In this document: in pieces, positions 27,309 through 36,165 of the stretch
Layout: each line of letters opens with the position of its first letter
Numbering within the stretch: position 1 is the first letter of the stretch
Assembly (NCBI RefSeq): GCF_001006305.1
Contig: NZ_LBHJ01000003.1
Location: 609,709-673,708 of the forward strand
DNA length: 64,000 nt
Reading direction: 5' to 3'
DNA from: Silvibacterium bohemicum
GTDB lineage: Bacteria; Acidobacteriota; Terriglobia; Terriglobales; Acidobacteriaceae
The notes under the pieces: generated by a model
The model's input: the letters and a program-made list of their open reading frames with translations, nothing else
The model's database searches: none
Told to the model about the DNA's origin: nothing
Position numbers and translations under genes: made by a program

Positions 27309-28520
27309 ATGATCACCTCCCCTGATCGATTGCTCCTGCTTGCCGGCGATAGTTCCGAGGAACTGCGTCATCGGATCGCGGCTGATCCAAGCGATCTTCT
27401 CGCGCGCAATGACCTGCTCAGTCCACAGCCAACGGGCCGATGCCGGTTAGCTCTTGTGAATGCCGACGCACAGCGGCTAGCTCTCGCCAAGCGCATTCTT
27501 GACGGCGGAACGGCCTGGCGCGGCCGCAAGGATATCTGGTTTACGCCATCTCCTCTGATCGATGGCCAGGAAGGACGCGTGGCCGTGGTCTTTCCGGGGC
27601 TCGAGCAGCGCTTTGAGCCGGTTCTGGACGATGTCGCGGCCCATTTTGATCTTTCACAGCCTGAGTCTATCGACGAGCAGCGCTCCGTTCGTCAACACTC
27701 GATCGCCCTTCTTTCCGCGGGCAAGCTACTCGACGCAGCCTTACGGCGGATCGGTGTGCGGCCCGCTGCGGTCGCCGGTCACAGCATCGGCGAGTGGAAC
27801 GCCATGATGTCTGCCGGGATTTTCACTCCAGAAGGCATCGACCGGTATATCGAGGGTGCGGGTCCGGGAGTCTTCGAGCTGCCCAATTGCATGTATGCGG
27901 CATTGGGGTGTGGCGTGGATGTCGCGGCAGCCATCATCGCCGATCTTGATGGCATCGTCATCTCGCATGACAACTGCCCGCATCAATCCATTCTCTGCGG
28001 TGAGCGCGATGCAATAACCATTGCTGTATCCCGGCTGAGCGAACGCGGTATCTCCGCACGCGTGCTCAGTTTTCAATCCGGCTTTCACTCGCCGTTTCTC
28101 ATTCCCTATCTAGATTGGGTGCGCAAAGTAGCGGACCTTCCCATCGAAGCTGCTAGCACTCCGGTCTGGTCGGCTACTATCGCCCAGCCATTTCCCGCCG
28201 ATGAACAGACAATCCGCGAACTCACGGTGCGGCATCTGCTGGAGCCGGTGCGCTTCCGTGAGTTGATCGATAACATGTACGCTTCGGGGATTCGTGTCTT
28301 CATCCAGGCAGGCGTCGGCAGCGTCACGGCTTTCATCGACGACACTTTAGCCGGCCGCGAGTATCTCGCGATCTCCGCAAATGCCGCCGGTCAGCCTGGC
28401 ATGCGGCAGCTGCTGCGAACGGCAGCCGCGTTGTGGGTAGAAGGCGCGCCGCTGCGCTTCGACCAGTTGGCGACCAGGGAAATGTTCGCCGCAGCCGTAC
28501 CCGATCAAGTTGTTGCCTAG
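27309..28520 (+). CDS. Discrete acyltransferase (PKS AT / malonyl-CoA:ACP transacylase-like)
   Basis: Would load an acyl unit, typically malonyl, from CoA onto a carrier protein. The 403-residue product has an N-terminal about 90-residue segment like the linker preceding AT domains in type I polyketide synthases (RLLLLAGDSSEELRHRI), then a FabD-like fold: VAVVFPGLEQRF (normally FPGQG; here altered), nucleophile Ser 159 in AGHSIGEW and catalytic His 260 in SGFHSPF. The Leu replacing the second Gln region of the GQG motif is notable. ATG at 27309 follows AAGAGGAA. First gene of a five-gene operon with an acyl carrier protein 85 bp downstream. Extender specificity cannot be assigned safely. Confidence 0.88.
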   Translation: MITSPDRLLLLAGDSSEELRHRIAADPSDLLARNDLLSPQPTGRCRLALVNADAQRLALAKRILDGGTAWRGRKDIWFTPSPLIDGQEGRVAVVFPGLEQRFEPVLDDVAAHFDLSQPESIDEQRSVRQHSIALLSAGKLLDAALRRIGVRPAAVAGHSIGEWNAMMSAGIFTPEGIDRYIEGAGPGVFELPNCMYAALGCGVDVAAAIIADLDGIVISHDNCPHQSILCGERDAITIAVSRLSERGISARVLSFQSGFHSPFLIPYLDWVRKVADLPIEAASTPVWSATIAQPFPADEQTIRELTVRHLLEPVRFRELIDNMYASGIRVFIQAGVGSVTAFIDDTLAGREYLAISANAAGQPGMRQLLRTAAALWVEGAPLRFDQLATREMFAAAVPDQVVA

Positions 28521-28605
28521 CAAAACGGGCAAGCGATTCGTACATCTGTTTCACGACAAACCACGTTGTTATCTCAACCAATCGTTGAAATGGGGAGGCC
28601 CTATC

Positions 28606-28929
28606 TTGAAGGACGAGCGAAATGATACTTCGGAAGCGGAAGTTATGACTTATGTGAAGCAACAGCTTGGCGCTGTCATCGGCGACCCTGAACTGCTTTC
28701 CACAGAAATAACCATGGATACAACCTTCAATCGGGATCTTGAACTGGAGAGCATTGAGTTCGTGGCGCTCGCCAGCAGGCTGCGCAGCAAGTTCGGCGAC
28801 CGTGTGAATTTTGTAGAGTTTCTGGCAACGAAAAATGTAGACGAAGTAGTTTCTCTCACCGTGGGCGACGTGGTTCGTTACGTCGAAATCTGCCTGCGCG
28901 ATGAGGCCATGCAGGAAGGAGCCGCGTGA
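28606..28929 (+). CDS. Acyl carrier protein
   Basis: A 107-residue carrier protein. The 4'-phosphopantetheine attachment Ser is residue 49 in NRDLELESIEFVALASRL, a variant of the usual DSL with ESI, as in some polyketide and specialised acyl carrier proteins. I place the start at the TTG at 28606 because it has GGGAGG seven bases upstream; the ATG at 28645 is an alternative without a clear ribosome site. Its stop codon overlaps the next gene's ATG (TGATG), so translation is coupled to the hydrolase gene. It is probably the partner of the acyltransferase upstream. Confidence 0.85.
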   Translation: MKDERNDTSEAEVMTYVKQQLGAVIGDPELLSTEITMDTTFNRDLELESIEFVALASRLRSKFGDRVNFVEFLATKNVDEVVSLTVGDVVRYVEICLRDEAMQEGAA

Positions 28930-29792
28930 TGACAGAGGTATTCGCCAACGGAGTACGCTTGCACGTTCAACGTCTTGTCCCGCCTCCAGGAGTACGGCCC
29001 AGCGGAAAGACGGTCGTGCTGCTGCACGGCCTGATCATCGACGATCTTTCCAGCTATTACTTCACCCTCGCGAATCCTCTTTCCGCCGCCGGTCATGATG
29101 TCATAATGTACGACCTGCGAGGGCATGGGCACTCCGACCGCCCTGAGACGGGCTACTCCATGGAGGACGGCATCGCCGATCTCCATGGATTGCTCACCGC
29201 ACTCGACATTACTCACCCCGTGCATCTGGTGGGCAATAGTTATGGCGGAGCAATCGCCATGGGCATGGCGCTCACGCATCCGCATCGCGTTGCCGACATC
29301 ACCCTGATCGAGGGGCTATATGCAGATGAAGGCTTCGGAGAAGAGATGGCCGAGACTCTCGGCTTCCTGACTAAGTGCGTGTACGAGGAAAAGTGGCGCG
29401 CATGGATCGCGGAGCGCGGAAAGAAAACGGTAAAGATGGCGCATCGCGGTGTTTCTCTGATTGAAAACACCACCATCCAGCAGGATCTGCTCTCGACAAC
29501 GCCCCACGCTGCCGCGGACTTTCGGGCTCTGCGGAAATCGATTCTAGCCATTTACGGAGAAGCCTCGGAGATCCTGTATCGGGCACACAAGTTGAAGGAC
29601 CTGGCGTCTGAAGTACAGCTCTTTGTACTGCCGGGGCTCGATCATCGCGTCCTGCTGCATGCAGGGCCATACTTGTGCCAGGTCCTGCTCTGGTGGCTCA
29701 ACGGCCGTCACGGAGCACCTCCACTTTGGGTGGCTCCAGTGATCGCGCTCGAATCGGCTCCTTTGACCCGCGCGCTCCTGCCGGCCGTGTAA
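28929..29792 (+). CDS. Alpha/beta hydrolase of the AT-ACP-GT operon
   Basis: A 287-residue cytosolic alpha/beta hydrolase: LLHGLIIDDLSS (oxyanion), YDLRGHGHSDRP, nucleophile Ser 104 in LVGNSYGGAIAMG and a C-terminal His in LPGLDHRVLLHA. In this operon it may release or dimerise an acyl chain from the carrier protein, like the thioesterase-fold enzymes of lipid pathways or RhlA of rhamnolipid synthesis, but it is not clearly an RhlA orthologue. Overlaps the ACP stop by 1 bp and its own stop overlaps the next ATG (TAATG). Confidence 0.85.
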   Translation: MTEVFANGVRLHVQRLVPPPGVRPSGKTVVLLHGLIIDDLSSYYFTLANPLSAAGHDVIMYDLRGHGHSDRPETGYSMEDGIADLHGLLTALDITHPVHLVGNSYGGAIAMGMALTHPHRVADITLIEGLYADEGFGEEMAETLGFLTKCVYEEKWRAWIAERGKKTVKMAHRGVSLIENTTIQQDLLSTTPHAAADFRALRKSILAIYGEASEILYRAHKLKDLASEVQLFVLPGLDHRVLLHAGPYLCQVLLWWLNGRHGAPPLWVAPVIALESAPLTRALLPAV

Positions 29793-31000
29793 TGAGCCGC
29801 TTCTTGTTTGTGGTTCCCCCATTTACCGGCCACATCAATCCCACGGCAGCCGTCGGAGCAGAGCTTGCGGCTCGTGGACATGAGGTCGCGTGGGCGGGTC
29901 ATCCTTCCGTCGCGGCTTCTCTTTTGCCTCCAGGGGCCACGCTTTTCCCGACGGATGGAATTCTCTCTGCCGAAGTCCTGCATGCGATTGCGGCACGCAG
30001 CCAGGGCCTGCGTGGTGCAGAGGCTTTTCGTTTTCTCTGGAAGGATGTCATCCTGCCGCTGGGCGAGGCCATGCTTCCGGAAGTAGCAAGGGCCGTAAAA
30101 CGACTTTCTCCGGACGTGCTCATCGTCGATCAGCAAGCGATCGCCGGAGCGGTGATCGCACGACAGCGTGACCTGCCTTGGGCCACCTCGGCCACCACGT
30201 CTTCCGAGCTGGTCGACTCCTTCGCTCTCTTCCCCATGTTCGGCGAGTGGCTTCGCGATGAGCTGCACGCCTTTCAGCATCGCGCGAAGATCGCTCCCGA
30301 AGTTGTGGCGAAAGGCGACCTGCGCTTCTCCGAGCACCTGGTGCTGGCCTTCAGTACCCGTGAGCTGGTTGGAGACGGCCCGTTCCCCGCGGAGTGGCTC
30401 TTCGTTGGGCCTGCATTGCAGAGAAGACCGAGTGCGGGCGAGTTTCCCTGGCAGTGGCTAGATCCCCAACGTCGCCACGTATTGGTGACGCTCGGCACAG
30501 TGAATGCGGCGAGCGGCCGTCACTTCTTCGAGGCGGCTCTCACGGCGGCAGCACATCTTGAAGAGCGTCTGCAGATGATCGTGGTCGCGCCTGATGGCAT
30601 GCTTCAGCCTTCAACTGCCAATGTGCTCATCCTTCCCCGAGTTCCCCAGCTTCTGCTGCTGCCGCAAATCGATATCGTCGTCTGCCACGCCGGCCATAAC
30701 ACGGTTTGCGAAGCTCTGGCGCACGGTATTCCGCTCGCGGTTGCTCCCATCCGCGATGACCAGCCGATCATTGCGCAGCAGGTAGTCGATGCCGGCGCGG
30801 GCATTCGCCTCAAGTATGGACGCGTGAAGCCTGACGAAATCATCGATGCGCTGACGTTGCTCTTCGAAGCTCCTGAATATCGCGCCGCCGCAAAACGCAT
30901 TCAGGCCGCATTCCAGGCTTCCGGCGGCTCTTCCGCGGCAGCGGATGGGCTGGAATCGCTGGCCTCCGTTCCTATTCCCCTCGCGGCGAGGAGCAGGTGA
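29792..31000 (+). CDS. GT1/MGT-type glycosyltransferase
   Basis: A 402-residue GT-B fold enzyme of the macrolide/UDP-glucuronosyl type. It begins MSRFLFVVPPFTGHINPTAAVGAELAARGHEVAWAG, with the acceptor-activating His in GHINP, and has the donor-binding signature HAGHNTVCEALAHGIPLAVAPIRDDQPIIAQQV near residues 310-345. Such enzymes transfer a sugar from a nucleotide donor to a lipophilic acceptor. ATG at 29792 overlaps the previous stop; the next gene starts inside its last codon. The likely acceptor is the acyl product of the upstream genes (inference). Confidence 0.92.
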   Translation: MSRFLFVVPPFTGHINPTAAVGAELAARGHEVAWAGHPSVAASLLPPGATLFPTDGILSAEVLHAIAARSQGLRGAEAFRFLWKDVILPLGEAMLPEVARAVKRLSPDVLIVDQQAIAGAVIARQRDLPWATSATTSSELVDSFALFPMFGEWLRDELHAFQHRAKIAPEVVAKGDLRFSEHLVLAFSTRELVGDGPFPAEWLFVGPALQRRPSAGEFPWQWLDPQRRHVLVTLGTVNAASGRHFFEAALTAAAHLEERLQMIVVAPDGMLQPSTANVLILPRVPQLLLLPQIDIVVCHAGHNTVCEALAHGIPLAVAPIRDDQPIIAQQVVDAGAGIRLKYGRVKPDEIIDALTLLFEAPEYRAAAKRIQAAFQASGGSSAAADGLESLASVPIPLAARSR

Positions 31001-32247
31001 AGCGCGGCACCCTTTTCGTCTTTGCGACGGTGATGGTGGACATGCTGGGCGTGGGGCTTATCGCTCCCGTCCTGCCCCAGCTTCTTCTTCACCTCACCGG
31101 CAACAACGTCGCACGGACGGCGTCGGTCTTCGGAGTCTTCGGCGCAACCTTCGCACTCATGCAGTTCCTCTGCTCGCCGCTGCTTGGCGTGTTATCCGAT
31201 CGCTTGGGACGAAAGCCGGTGCTGGTGCTCTCGAATCTCGGCCTCTCGCTCGACTACGTCCTCATGGCGGTGTCTCCAACGGTGGGTTGGCTCTTTGCAG
31301 GCCGAGTGATCGCCGGAATCACCTCCGCAAGCATGGCGACCGCAAGCGCCTATGTGGCCGATGTAACCGAGCCGCAGGAGCGCGCCCGATCCTTTGGACT
31401 GCTGGGAGTAGCCTTTGGCCTCGGCTTCATCGCCGGTCCGGCCATTGGCGGCTTGCTCGGTGGAGTCTCCCTCCGGCTGCCCTTCTGGTTTGCAGCCGCT
31501 CTGAGTCTGGTTAACGCTACCTACAGTTTTTTCCTGCTGCCGGAATCGCTGCCCCGCGAGCGGCGCAACGCCATGGTCTGGCGACGAGCCAATCCCTTCG
31601 GCTCGCTGCAACTGCTGCGATCGCACCCGCAACTCATGGGGCTCGCTTCGGTGTCGTTTCTCAACACGCTCGCCGGCGTCGTGCTGCCCAGCATCTACGT
31701 GCTCTATGTCGAAGAGCGCTACGGTTGGAACTCACGGTCGATCGGCTTCTCGCTCATGCTCCTGGGACTGTGCTCCGGACTTACACAGGCCGCACTCGTG
31801 AAACCAGTGGTCGCTGTTCTCGGAGAGCGAAAAACCATGCTCCTCGGACTGCTGTGCGGCGCAACAGGCATGATGATTTTCGGAACAGCCAATACCAGCC
31901 TGCTCTTTGTCTGCGGCATCCCCTGCATTGCGGCCTGGGGACTGGCGCCCGCGGCCGCCCAAAGCGTGCTTACTGGACAGGTGGGCGCGTCCGAGCAGGG
32001 ACAGCTACAAGGAGCGCTCATGAGCCTCTCCAGCATCGCCGCCCTACTCGGCCCAGAGATCTTCACATCGATTTACGCGCGGTCCTTCCACAAAACAGAC
32101 CAATGGAACCTGCCCGGCATCGCATGGCTGCTCGCCGGGCTGATCTTGTTCAGCGCGGCTCTCTTGATGCTGCGCGTAACCCGGACTTCGCCCTCAACAG
32201 TTGAGAGGGAAAGACTGGAGGGCTTGAACATTGTTGAGAATCCTTAG
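30997..32247 (+). CDS. MFS transporter (TetA/Bmr-like), probable product exporter
   Basis: A 416-residue, 12-helix major facilitator transporter. Helix 1 VDMLGVGLIAPVLPQLLL carries the DHA1-type motif, and the loop 2-3 signature reads GVLSDRLGRKPVLVLSNLG. The GTG start at 30997 overlaps the glycosyltransferase stop by 4 bp (GTGA), making the whole set from ACP to MFS translationally coupled. Position at the end of a biosynthetic operon suggests it exports the glycosylated product. The interval 32248-32736 holds no recognisable gene. Confidence 0.92.
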   Translation: MKRGTLFVFATVMVDMLGVGLIAPVLPQLLLHLTGNNVARTASVFGVFGATFALMQFLCSPLLGVLSDRLGRKPVLVLSNLGLSLDYVLMAVSPTVGWLFAGRVIAGITSASMATASAYVADVTEPQERARSFGLLGVAFGLGFIAGPAIGGLLGGVSLRLPFWFAAALSLVNATYSFFLLPESLPRERRNAMVWRRANPFGSLQLLRSHPQLMGLASVSFLNTLAGVVLPSIYVLYVEERYGWNSRSIGFSLMLLGLCSGLTQAALVKPVVAVLGERKTMLLGLLCGATGMMIFGTANTSLLFVCGIPCIAAWGLAPAAAQSVLTGQVGASEQGQLQGALMSLSSIAALLGPEIFTSIYARSFHKTDQWNLPGIAWLLAGLILFSAALLMLRVTRTSPSTVERERLEGLNIVENP

Positions 32248-32736
32248 AATGAAGGAACGGGGTTGATCCTATGATGCCGCGCCAAGAACCTCAGGCTCTC
32301 TTGACTACGTTGTATCGCTTGACGGACCGCCTCTGTGGTTGTGGCGCTCCGGTAAAGACCCTGTCCCATGGTGACTCCTTCTCGTGTTCAGAAAAGTATG
32401 CACCATCAAATGCCGGGACTAAACATCTAGTTGTGAGGTTTCAATAGGTTGTCCATCGGGTCAAGAACTGTAAAGCGGGGTTTGCGAAGACTCAGTATTT
32501 CCAGGAGAGCCGATGGACTATCACCAGCATGCCCGACTGACGGCGTTTGGGGGGACACCTCAAGAATGGGAAATTTATGTACGCTAAGAGCCATTGCCGA
32601 CATTTTCAGTGATGGTCACGTTCGACGACCATCCCGTGTTGTTCAAGCAAATCCCTAACGCTGCCGTCCAGCGTCTTTTGCTCTTTGCTCTCTGGTGAAG
32701 GGCCTGAAAAATCTGTACCAGGTTGAGGGTTAGTTT

Positions 32737-33130
32737 TCAGCTGTTTTGAGTTGTGGTGATATCGCGGCTAGCCGCGATATGACAGGCGAATTCCTCCGGT
32801 GTCCTGTTGGCGAGAGCCCTGTGAGGACGACTCACATTGTATTCCCGCCGCCAGGCTTCGATGAGCTGTCTGGCATCTTCGAGATTGCTGAACCAGTTGG
32901 TGTCGAGGCACTCCGAGCGGAAGGTCCGTTGAACGATTCGCAGAATGCATTATCAGTCGGCTTGCCTGGACGAGAGAAGTCGATCTTCACTCCATTGCGG
33001 TAAGCCCACAGATCCATCAGTTGGCCGGTGAACTCCGGCCCATTGTCACAGAACGGCACCTTCGGCACACCGCGTTGTTGTTGCCACCGGTTCAGCACAT
33101 GCACCACATCTTCTCCTCTCAGACTTAGCG
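32737..33130 (-). pseudogene. C-terminal remnant of an IS3-family transposase
   Basis: Reading on the minus strand: SLSLRGEDVVHVLNRW, then PFCDNGPEFTGQLMDLWAYRNGV, then FSRPGKPTDNAFCESFNG (catalytic Asp and Glu regions of the DDE domain); a single missing base shifts the frame, after which FRSECLDTNWFSNLEDARQL, AWRREYNVSRPHRALA continue to a stop at 32737. The N-terminal two thirds are absent. Bases 32759-32780 inside it form a perfect 22-bp palindrome around GCGGCTAGCCGC. The 5' edge lies directly against the cytochrome oxidase gene. Confidence 0.88.
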
Positions 33131-34117
33131 ATCCAAAGCGTTGCCGGTTTCCCTGGCAACCAGACTTCGTTGAACCCGGCGGGACCGGCCGCGCTGCGCG
33201 TGGAGCACACCTTCGTGACAATCTTCTGGATCACGGGCATCGTCACCTGCTTGGTACTCGCCACCCTGCTTTATTTCGTAGCAAAGCGGCGTCATTCCAT
33301 CCTTGGCGATCCATTGCCCCAGACCACTACGGCAGCCAGCGATAGGCTAGCGACTCGGGCGGTGACCGGCGCCGTTATTGTCACGATCCTGCTTCTCTTC
33401 GTCATGTTGATCAGCAGCTTCATCACAAGTCGCCGGCTGGGCCATATGCACGATCAGGACGCGATGACGATTGAAGTCTACGGTCATCAGTGGTGGTGGG
33501 AGATCCACTATCCCTACCCCAAGGAACCCTATCGCGAGGTGATCACTGCGAATGAGCTTCATGTGCCGGTAGGAACCCTCATCCGTATCGAGGGCACTTC
33601 CAACGACGTGATTCATAGCTTCTGGGCGCCGAACCTCAACGGCAAACGCGATCTGTTACCCGGCTATACGAATGACCTGATGTTTCTGGTCGACAAGCCC
33701 GGGATATGGAGAGGGCAGTGCGCCGAATTCTGCGGTTTACAGCATGCTCATATGAGCTTCTTCACGATTGCCGAGTCGAAGGAAAACTTTAATCGCTGGA
33801 TGGAAGCGCAGCGTCAAAGCGCAGCCGATCCTAAGACGGAACAGACGCGACATGGCCAACAAGTTTTCCTCACACATAGCTGTGTTCTCTGCCATGCGAT
33901 CGGAGGCACGACGGCTGGCTCTCATGTGGGTCCGGACCTCACTCATCTGGCGACTCGCTCCACGATCGCGGCGGGAACTCTGCCGAACACGATCGGAAAT
34001 CTTGCGGGATGGATTTTGAATGCACAAAGCATCAAACCAGGCTGCCGCATGCCTCCCAATCAGCTGTCGGGCTCCGACCTGCAGGACCTTCTTGCCTATA
34101 TGGAGACTCTGCGATGA
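33131..34117 (+). CDS. ctaC: Cytochrome c oxidase subunit II with fused cytochrome c (caa3 type), 5' end lost
   Basis: The homologous frame runs from about 33131 (AIQSVAGFPGNQTSLNPAGP) without an ATG; the first usable start is TTG at 33170. Two membrane helices remain (VTIFWITGIVTCLVLATLLYFVA; GAVIVTILLLFVMLISSFI). The CuA site is complete: His in VIHSFWAP and CAEFCGLQHAHM. A C-terminal cytochrome c domain has CVLCH and a distal Met in CRMPPNQ. The signal peptide or lipobox that should precede SVAGF is gone, replaced by the IS3 remnant. Its stop overlaps the ctaD start (ATGA). Electron entry subunit of a terminal oxidase, but the locus is likely dead because ctaD is truncated. Confidence 0.85.
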   Translation: MQSVAGFPGNQTSLNPAGPAALRVEHTFVTIFWITGIVTCLVLATLLYFVAKRRHSILGDPLPQTTTAASDRLATRAVTGAVIVTILLLFVMLISSFITSRRLGHMHDQDAMTIEVYGHQWWWEIHYPYPKEPYREVITANELHVPVGTLIRIEGTSNDVIHSFWAPNLNGKRDLLPGYTNDLMFLVDKPGIWRGQCAEFCGLQHAHMSFFTIAESKENFNRWMEAQRQSAADPKTEQTRHGQQVFLTHSCVLCHAIGGTTAGSHVGPDLTHLATRSTIAAGTLPNTIGNLAGWILNAQSIKPGCRMPPNQLSGSDLQDLLAYMETLR

Positions 34118-34680
34118 GCAACGTAGTGATTACCACGTCGGGAAGGGCAGACGAACTCACGGAGGCCGAAGTTCTGCAGGCCACTCAGCTTGAACGCGTC
34201 TGGAGAGAGCCGCATGGCTTCTGGGGTTGGTTTCAGGCCGTTCACCATACGACAATTGGCAAGCGTTATGCGGTCACCGCATTCGGCTTCTTCCTGCTGG
34301 CGGGTTTGCTCGCTGGTGTGATGCGATTGCAGCTTGCCTTTCCGGAAGCGCATTTCCTGTCTCCCGATAAGTACAACCAGTTCTTCACCGTGCACGGGAC
34401 CACGATGATGTTCCTGTTCGCCGTTCCGATGATGTTCGAAGCTTTGAGCGTGTATCTGGTGCCACTGATGGTCGGCACACGGAACATCGCATTTCCGCGG
34501 CTTAATGCCTACAGTTACTACCTTTATCTATTCGGTGGCCTGATGTTCTATGCCGCATTCCTGACCAACACCGGCTCAGATAACGGCTGGTTCAGCTATG
34601 TGCCGCTCGCGGGACCGGATTTCGCGCCTGGAAAGCGTTCCGACTTCTGGGCTTGCCTGTTAAGGCAGGTGATCGGGTAA
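34114..34680 (+). pseudogene. ctaD: Truncated cytochrome c oxidase subunit I
   Basis: Begins with ATG at 34114 and reads 180 residues of a subunit I: FGFFLLAGLLAGVMRLQLAF, the heme a His in FTVHGTTMMFLFAVPM, GTRNIAFPRLNAYSYYLYLFGG and [23 protein letters not shown]. Homology stops abruptly near 34650, where IS110-type sequence begins, and a stop follows at 34680. At least two thirds of the protein, including the CuB ligands and heme a3 His, are missing, so it cannot be an active oxidase. Confidence 0.9.
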
Positions 34681-35524
34681 AGACGGATCGGCGGGATGCA
34701 GAGAAGCTGGCACGTTGCTATCGATCCGGAGATCTGACGGCGGTATGGGTTCCGGATGAGGGTTCCGAAGCATTGCGCGATCTGGTGCGAGCCCGCGAAG
34801 CAGCCAAGTAGGATCAGACACGAGCGCGGCATCGCCTGAGCAAGTTCCTTCTGCGCTCCGGTCAGCGTCCACCGACTGGAGTCAGGCCGTGGACACGACC
34901 CTATCTGATCTGGGTCGCGCAGCTGCGTTTCACACAGATAGCTCAAGAGTCACGCGCCAGGACTATCTGCACGAGGTCGAGCACATGCGGGAGCGAGTAG
35001 CGCGCCTGGAGCAAACCATCACGGAAGCTATAAAACTGGCCTCGCCCGAGCTGCAACAAGTCATCAACGATTTACAGGCACTGCGTGGTATCGCTGATAT
35101 CTCTGCAGTGACCATTGCTGCCGAGTTTGGCCAGGTATCCCGTTTCGACAGTGCTCGGCAACTCATGGGTTATTGCGGGGTTGTTCCCAGCGAAGACTCC
35201 AGCGGCAAGAGAACGAGACGCGGAGGCATCACGAAGACCGGCAACGCTCTCTTGCGACGCATCGTTGTCGAAGATGCATGGAGCTATCGTCGTCCACCAG
35301 GTATCTGGTACGGACTGCGCAGACGACAGGAGACCATTTCAGAAGAGGCCAAGGAGATTGCGTGGAAGGCGCAACACAGGCTGCACAAGCGATATATAAA
35401 ACTGGGCGCGGCCGGCAAGGACCAGAGGAAGATTGTCACGGCAGTAGCCCGAGAGCTGCTGGGCTTTATCTGGGCTATTGGAACCAGGGCCGAGACGATT
35501 TCATGGCAGCAAGTTGCTGCCTGA
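34660..35524 (+). pseudogene. Degenerate IS110-family transposase
   Basis: The first frame reads [36 protein letters not shown] (34809-34811), then RARHRLSKFLLRSGQRPPTG. After a frame change near 34950, the rest follows: DYLHEVEHMRERVARLEQ, ALRGIADISAVTIAAEFG, RQLMGYCGVVPSEDSSGKR, GGITKTGNALLRRIVVEDAW (the C-terminal Transposase_20 domain) to TGA at 35522-35524. The N-terminal DEDD domain is mostly missing. It interrupts ctaD. The 640 bp from 35525 to 36165 contain no gene I can support. Confidence 0.9.
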
Positions 35525-36165
35525 TAACAACCACAGCTAAGGCAAAAACTTCCTAAAAAGAAGAGTACCGAATCGATGAACGTTGACATCCATCTCGAAC
35601 ACTGAGCCGGCAGCAGCCAGGGCAAGCACGAAGGAGAACCCTCGCTCGGCCTATGCGACAGGCTCAACCCGACTCGCGATAACAGTCAGAGGCAGCTCCC
35701 GACGGATCATGATTATGTGGTTCCGACCCGCGAATATCAGACTGATCAATCGTCGCTCACAACTGCTCCGACTGCTGCTCGCTCTGTCTTCGGGAAAAGA
35801 CAAAAGCAACGACAACGACAAAAACAAATCCCACAGATTTCGCCGTGTTGACACGGTCACTCCATATCAGGCCGATGAACTCATTGAGCCATTCAGATCG
35901 ATCAGTGTTCTCGGCAAGTGACCGAAGAACGGCTTTTCGGCCATGTGACTCAAGGGCTGTCGTCGGTGAGCGCATTGGCGATGATGCACTCACCGAGAGG
36001 GCAAGCAGATGACCACCAGATGCCATCTTTCAAGGAAAGATGAGGGGAAGCGCGTTTCCCTGGACGAAATCACCGAGTCACATAGGAAGCTGAACATCCT
36101 CCCGGAGCAATGTGAGGAAATTGAGTGATGTCATCGTCCCCCAGGCCGTTTACGGCGATGTCGTA

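Noticed and set aside
28929-29792. Calling the operon hydrolase RhlA
   Set aside because: It shares only the general alpha/beta fold and position next to a GT1 enzyme; diagnostic similarity to RhlA was not evident.
35583-36026. Small frames in the 640-bp gap after the IS110 relic
   Set aside because: Composition and translated sequences do not look like proteins; no homology recognised.
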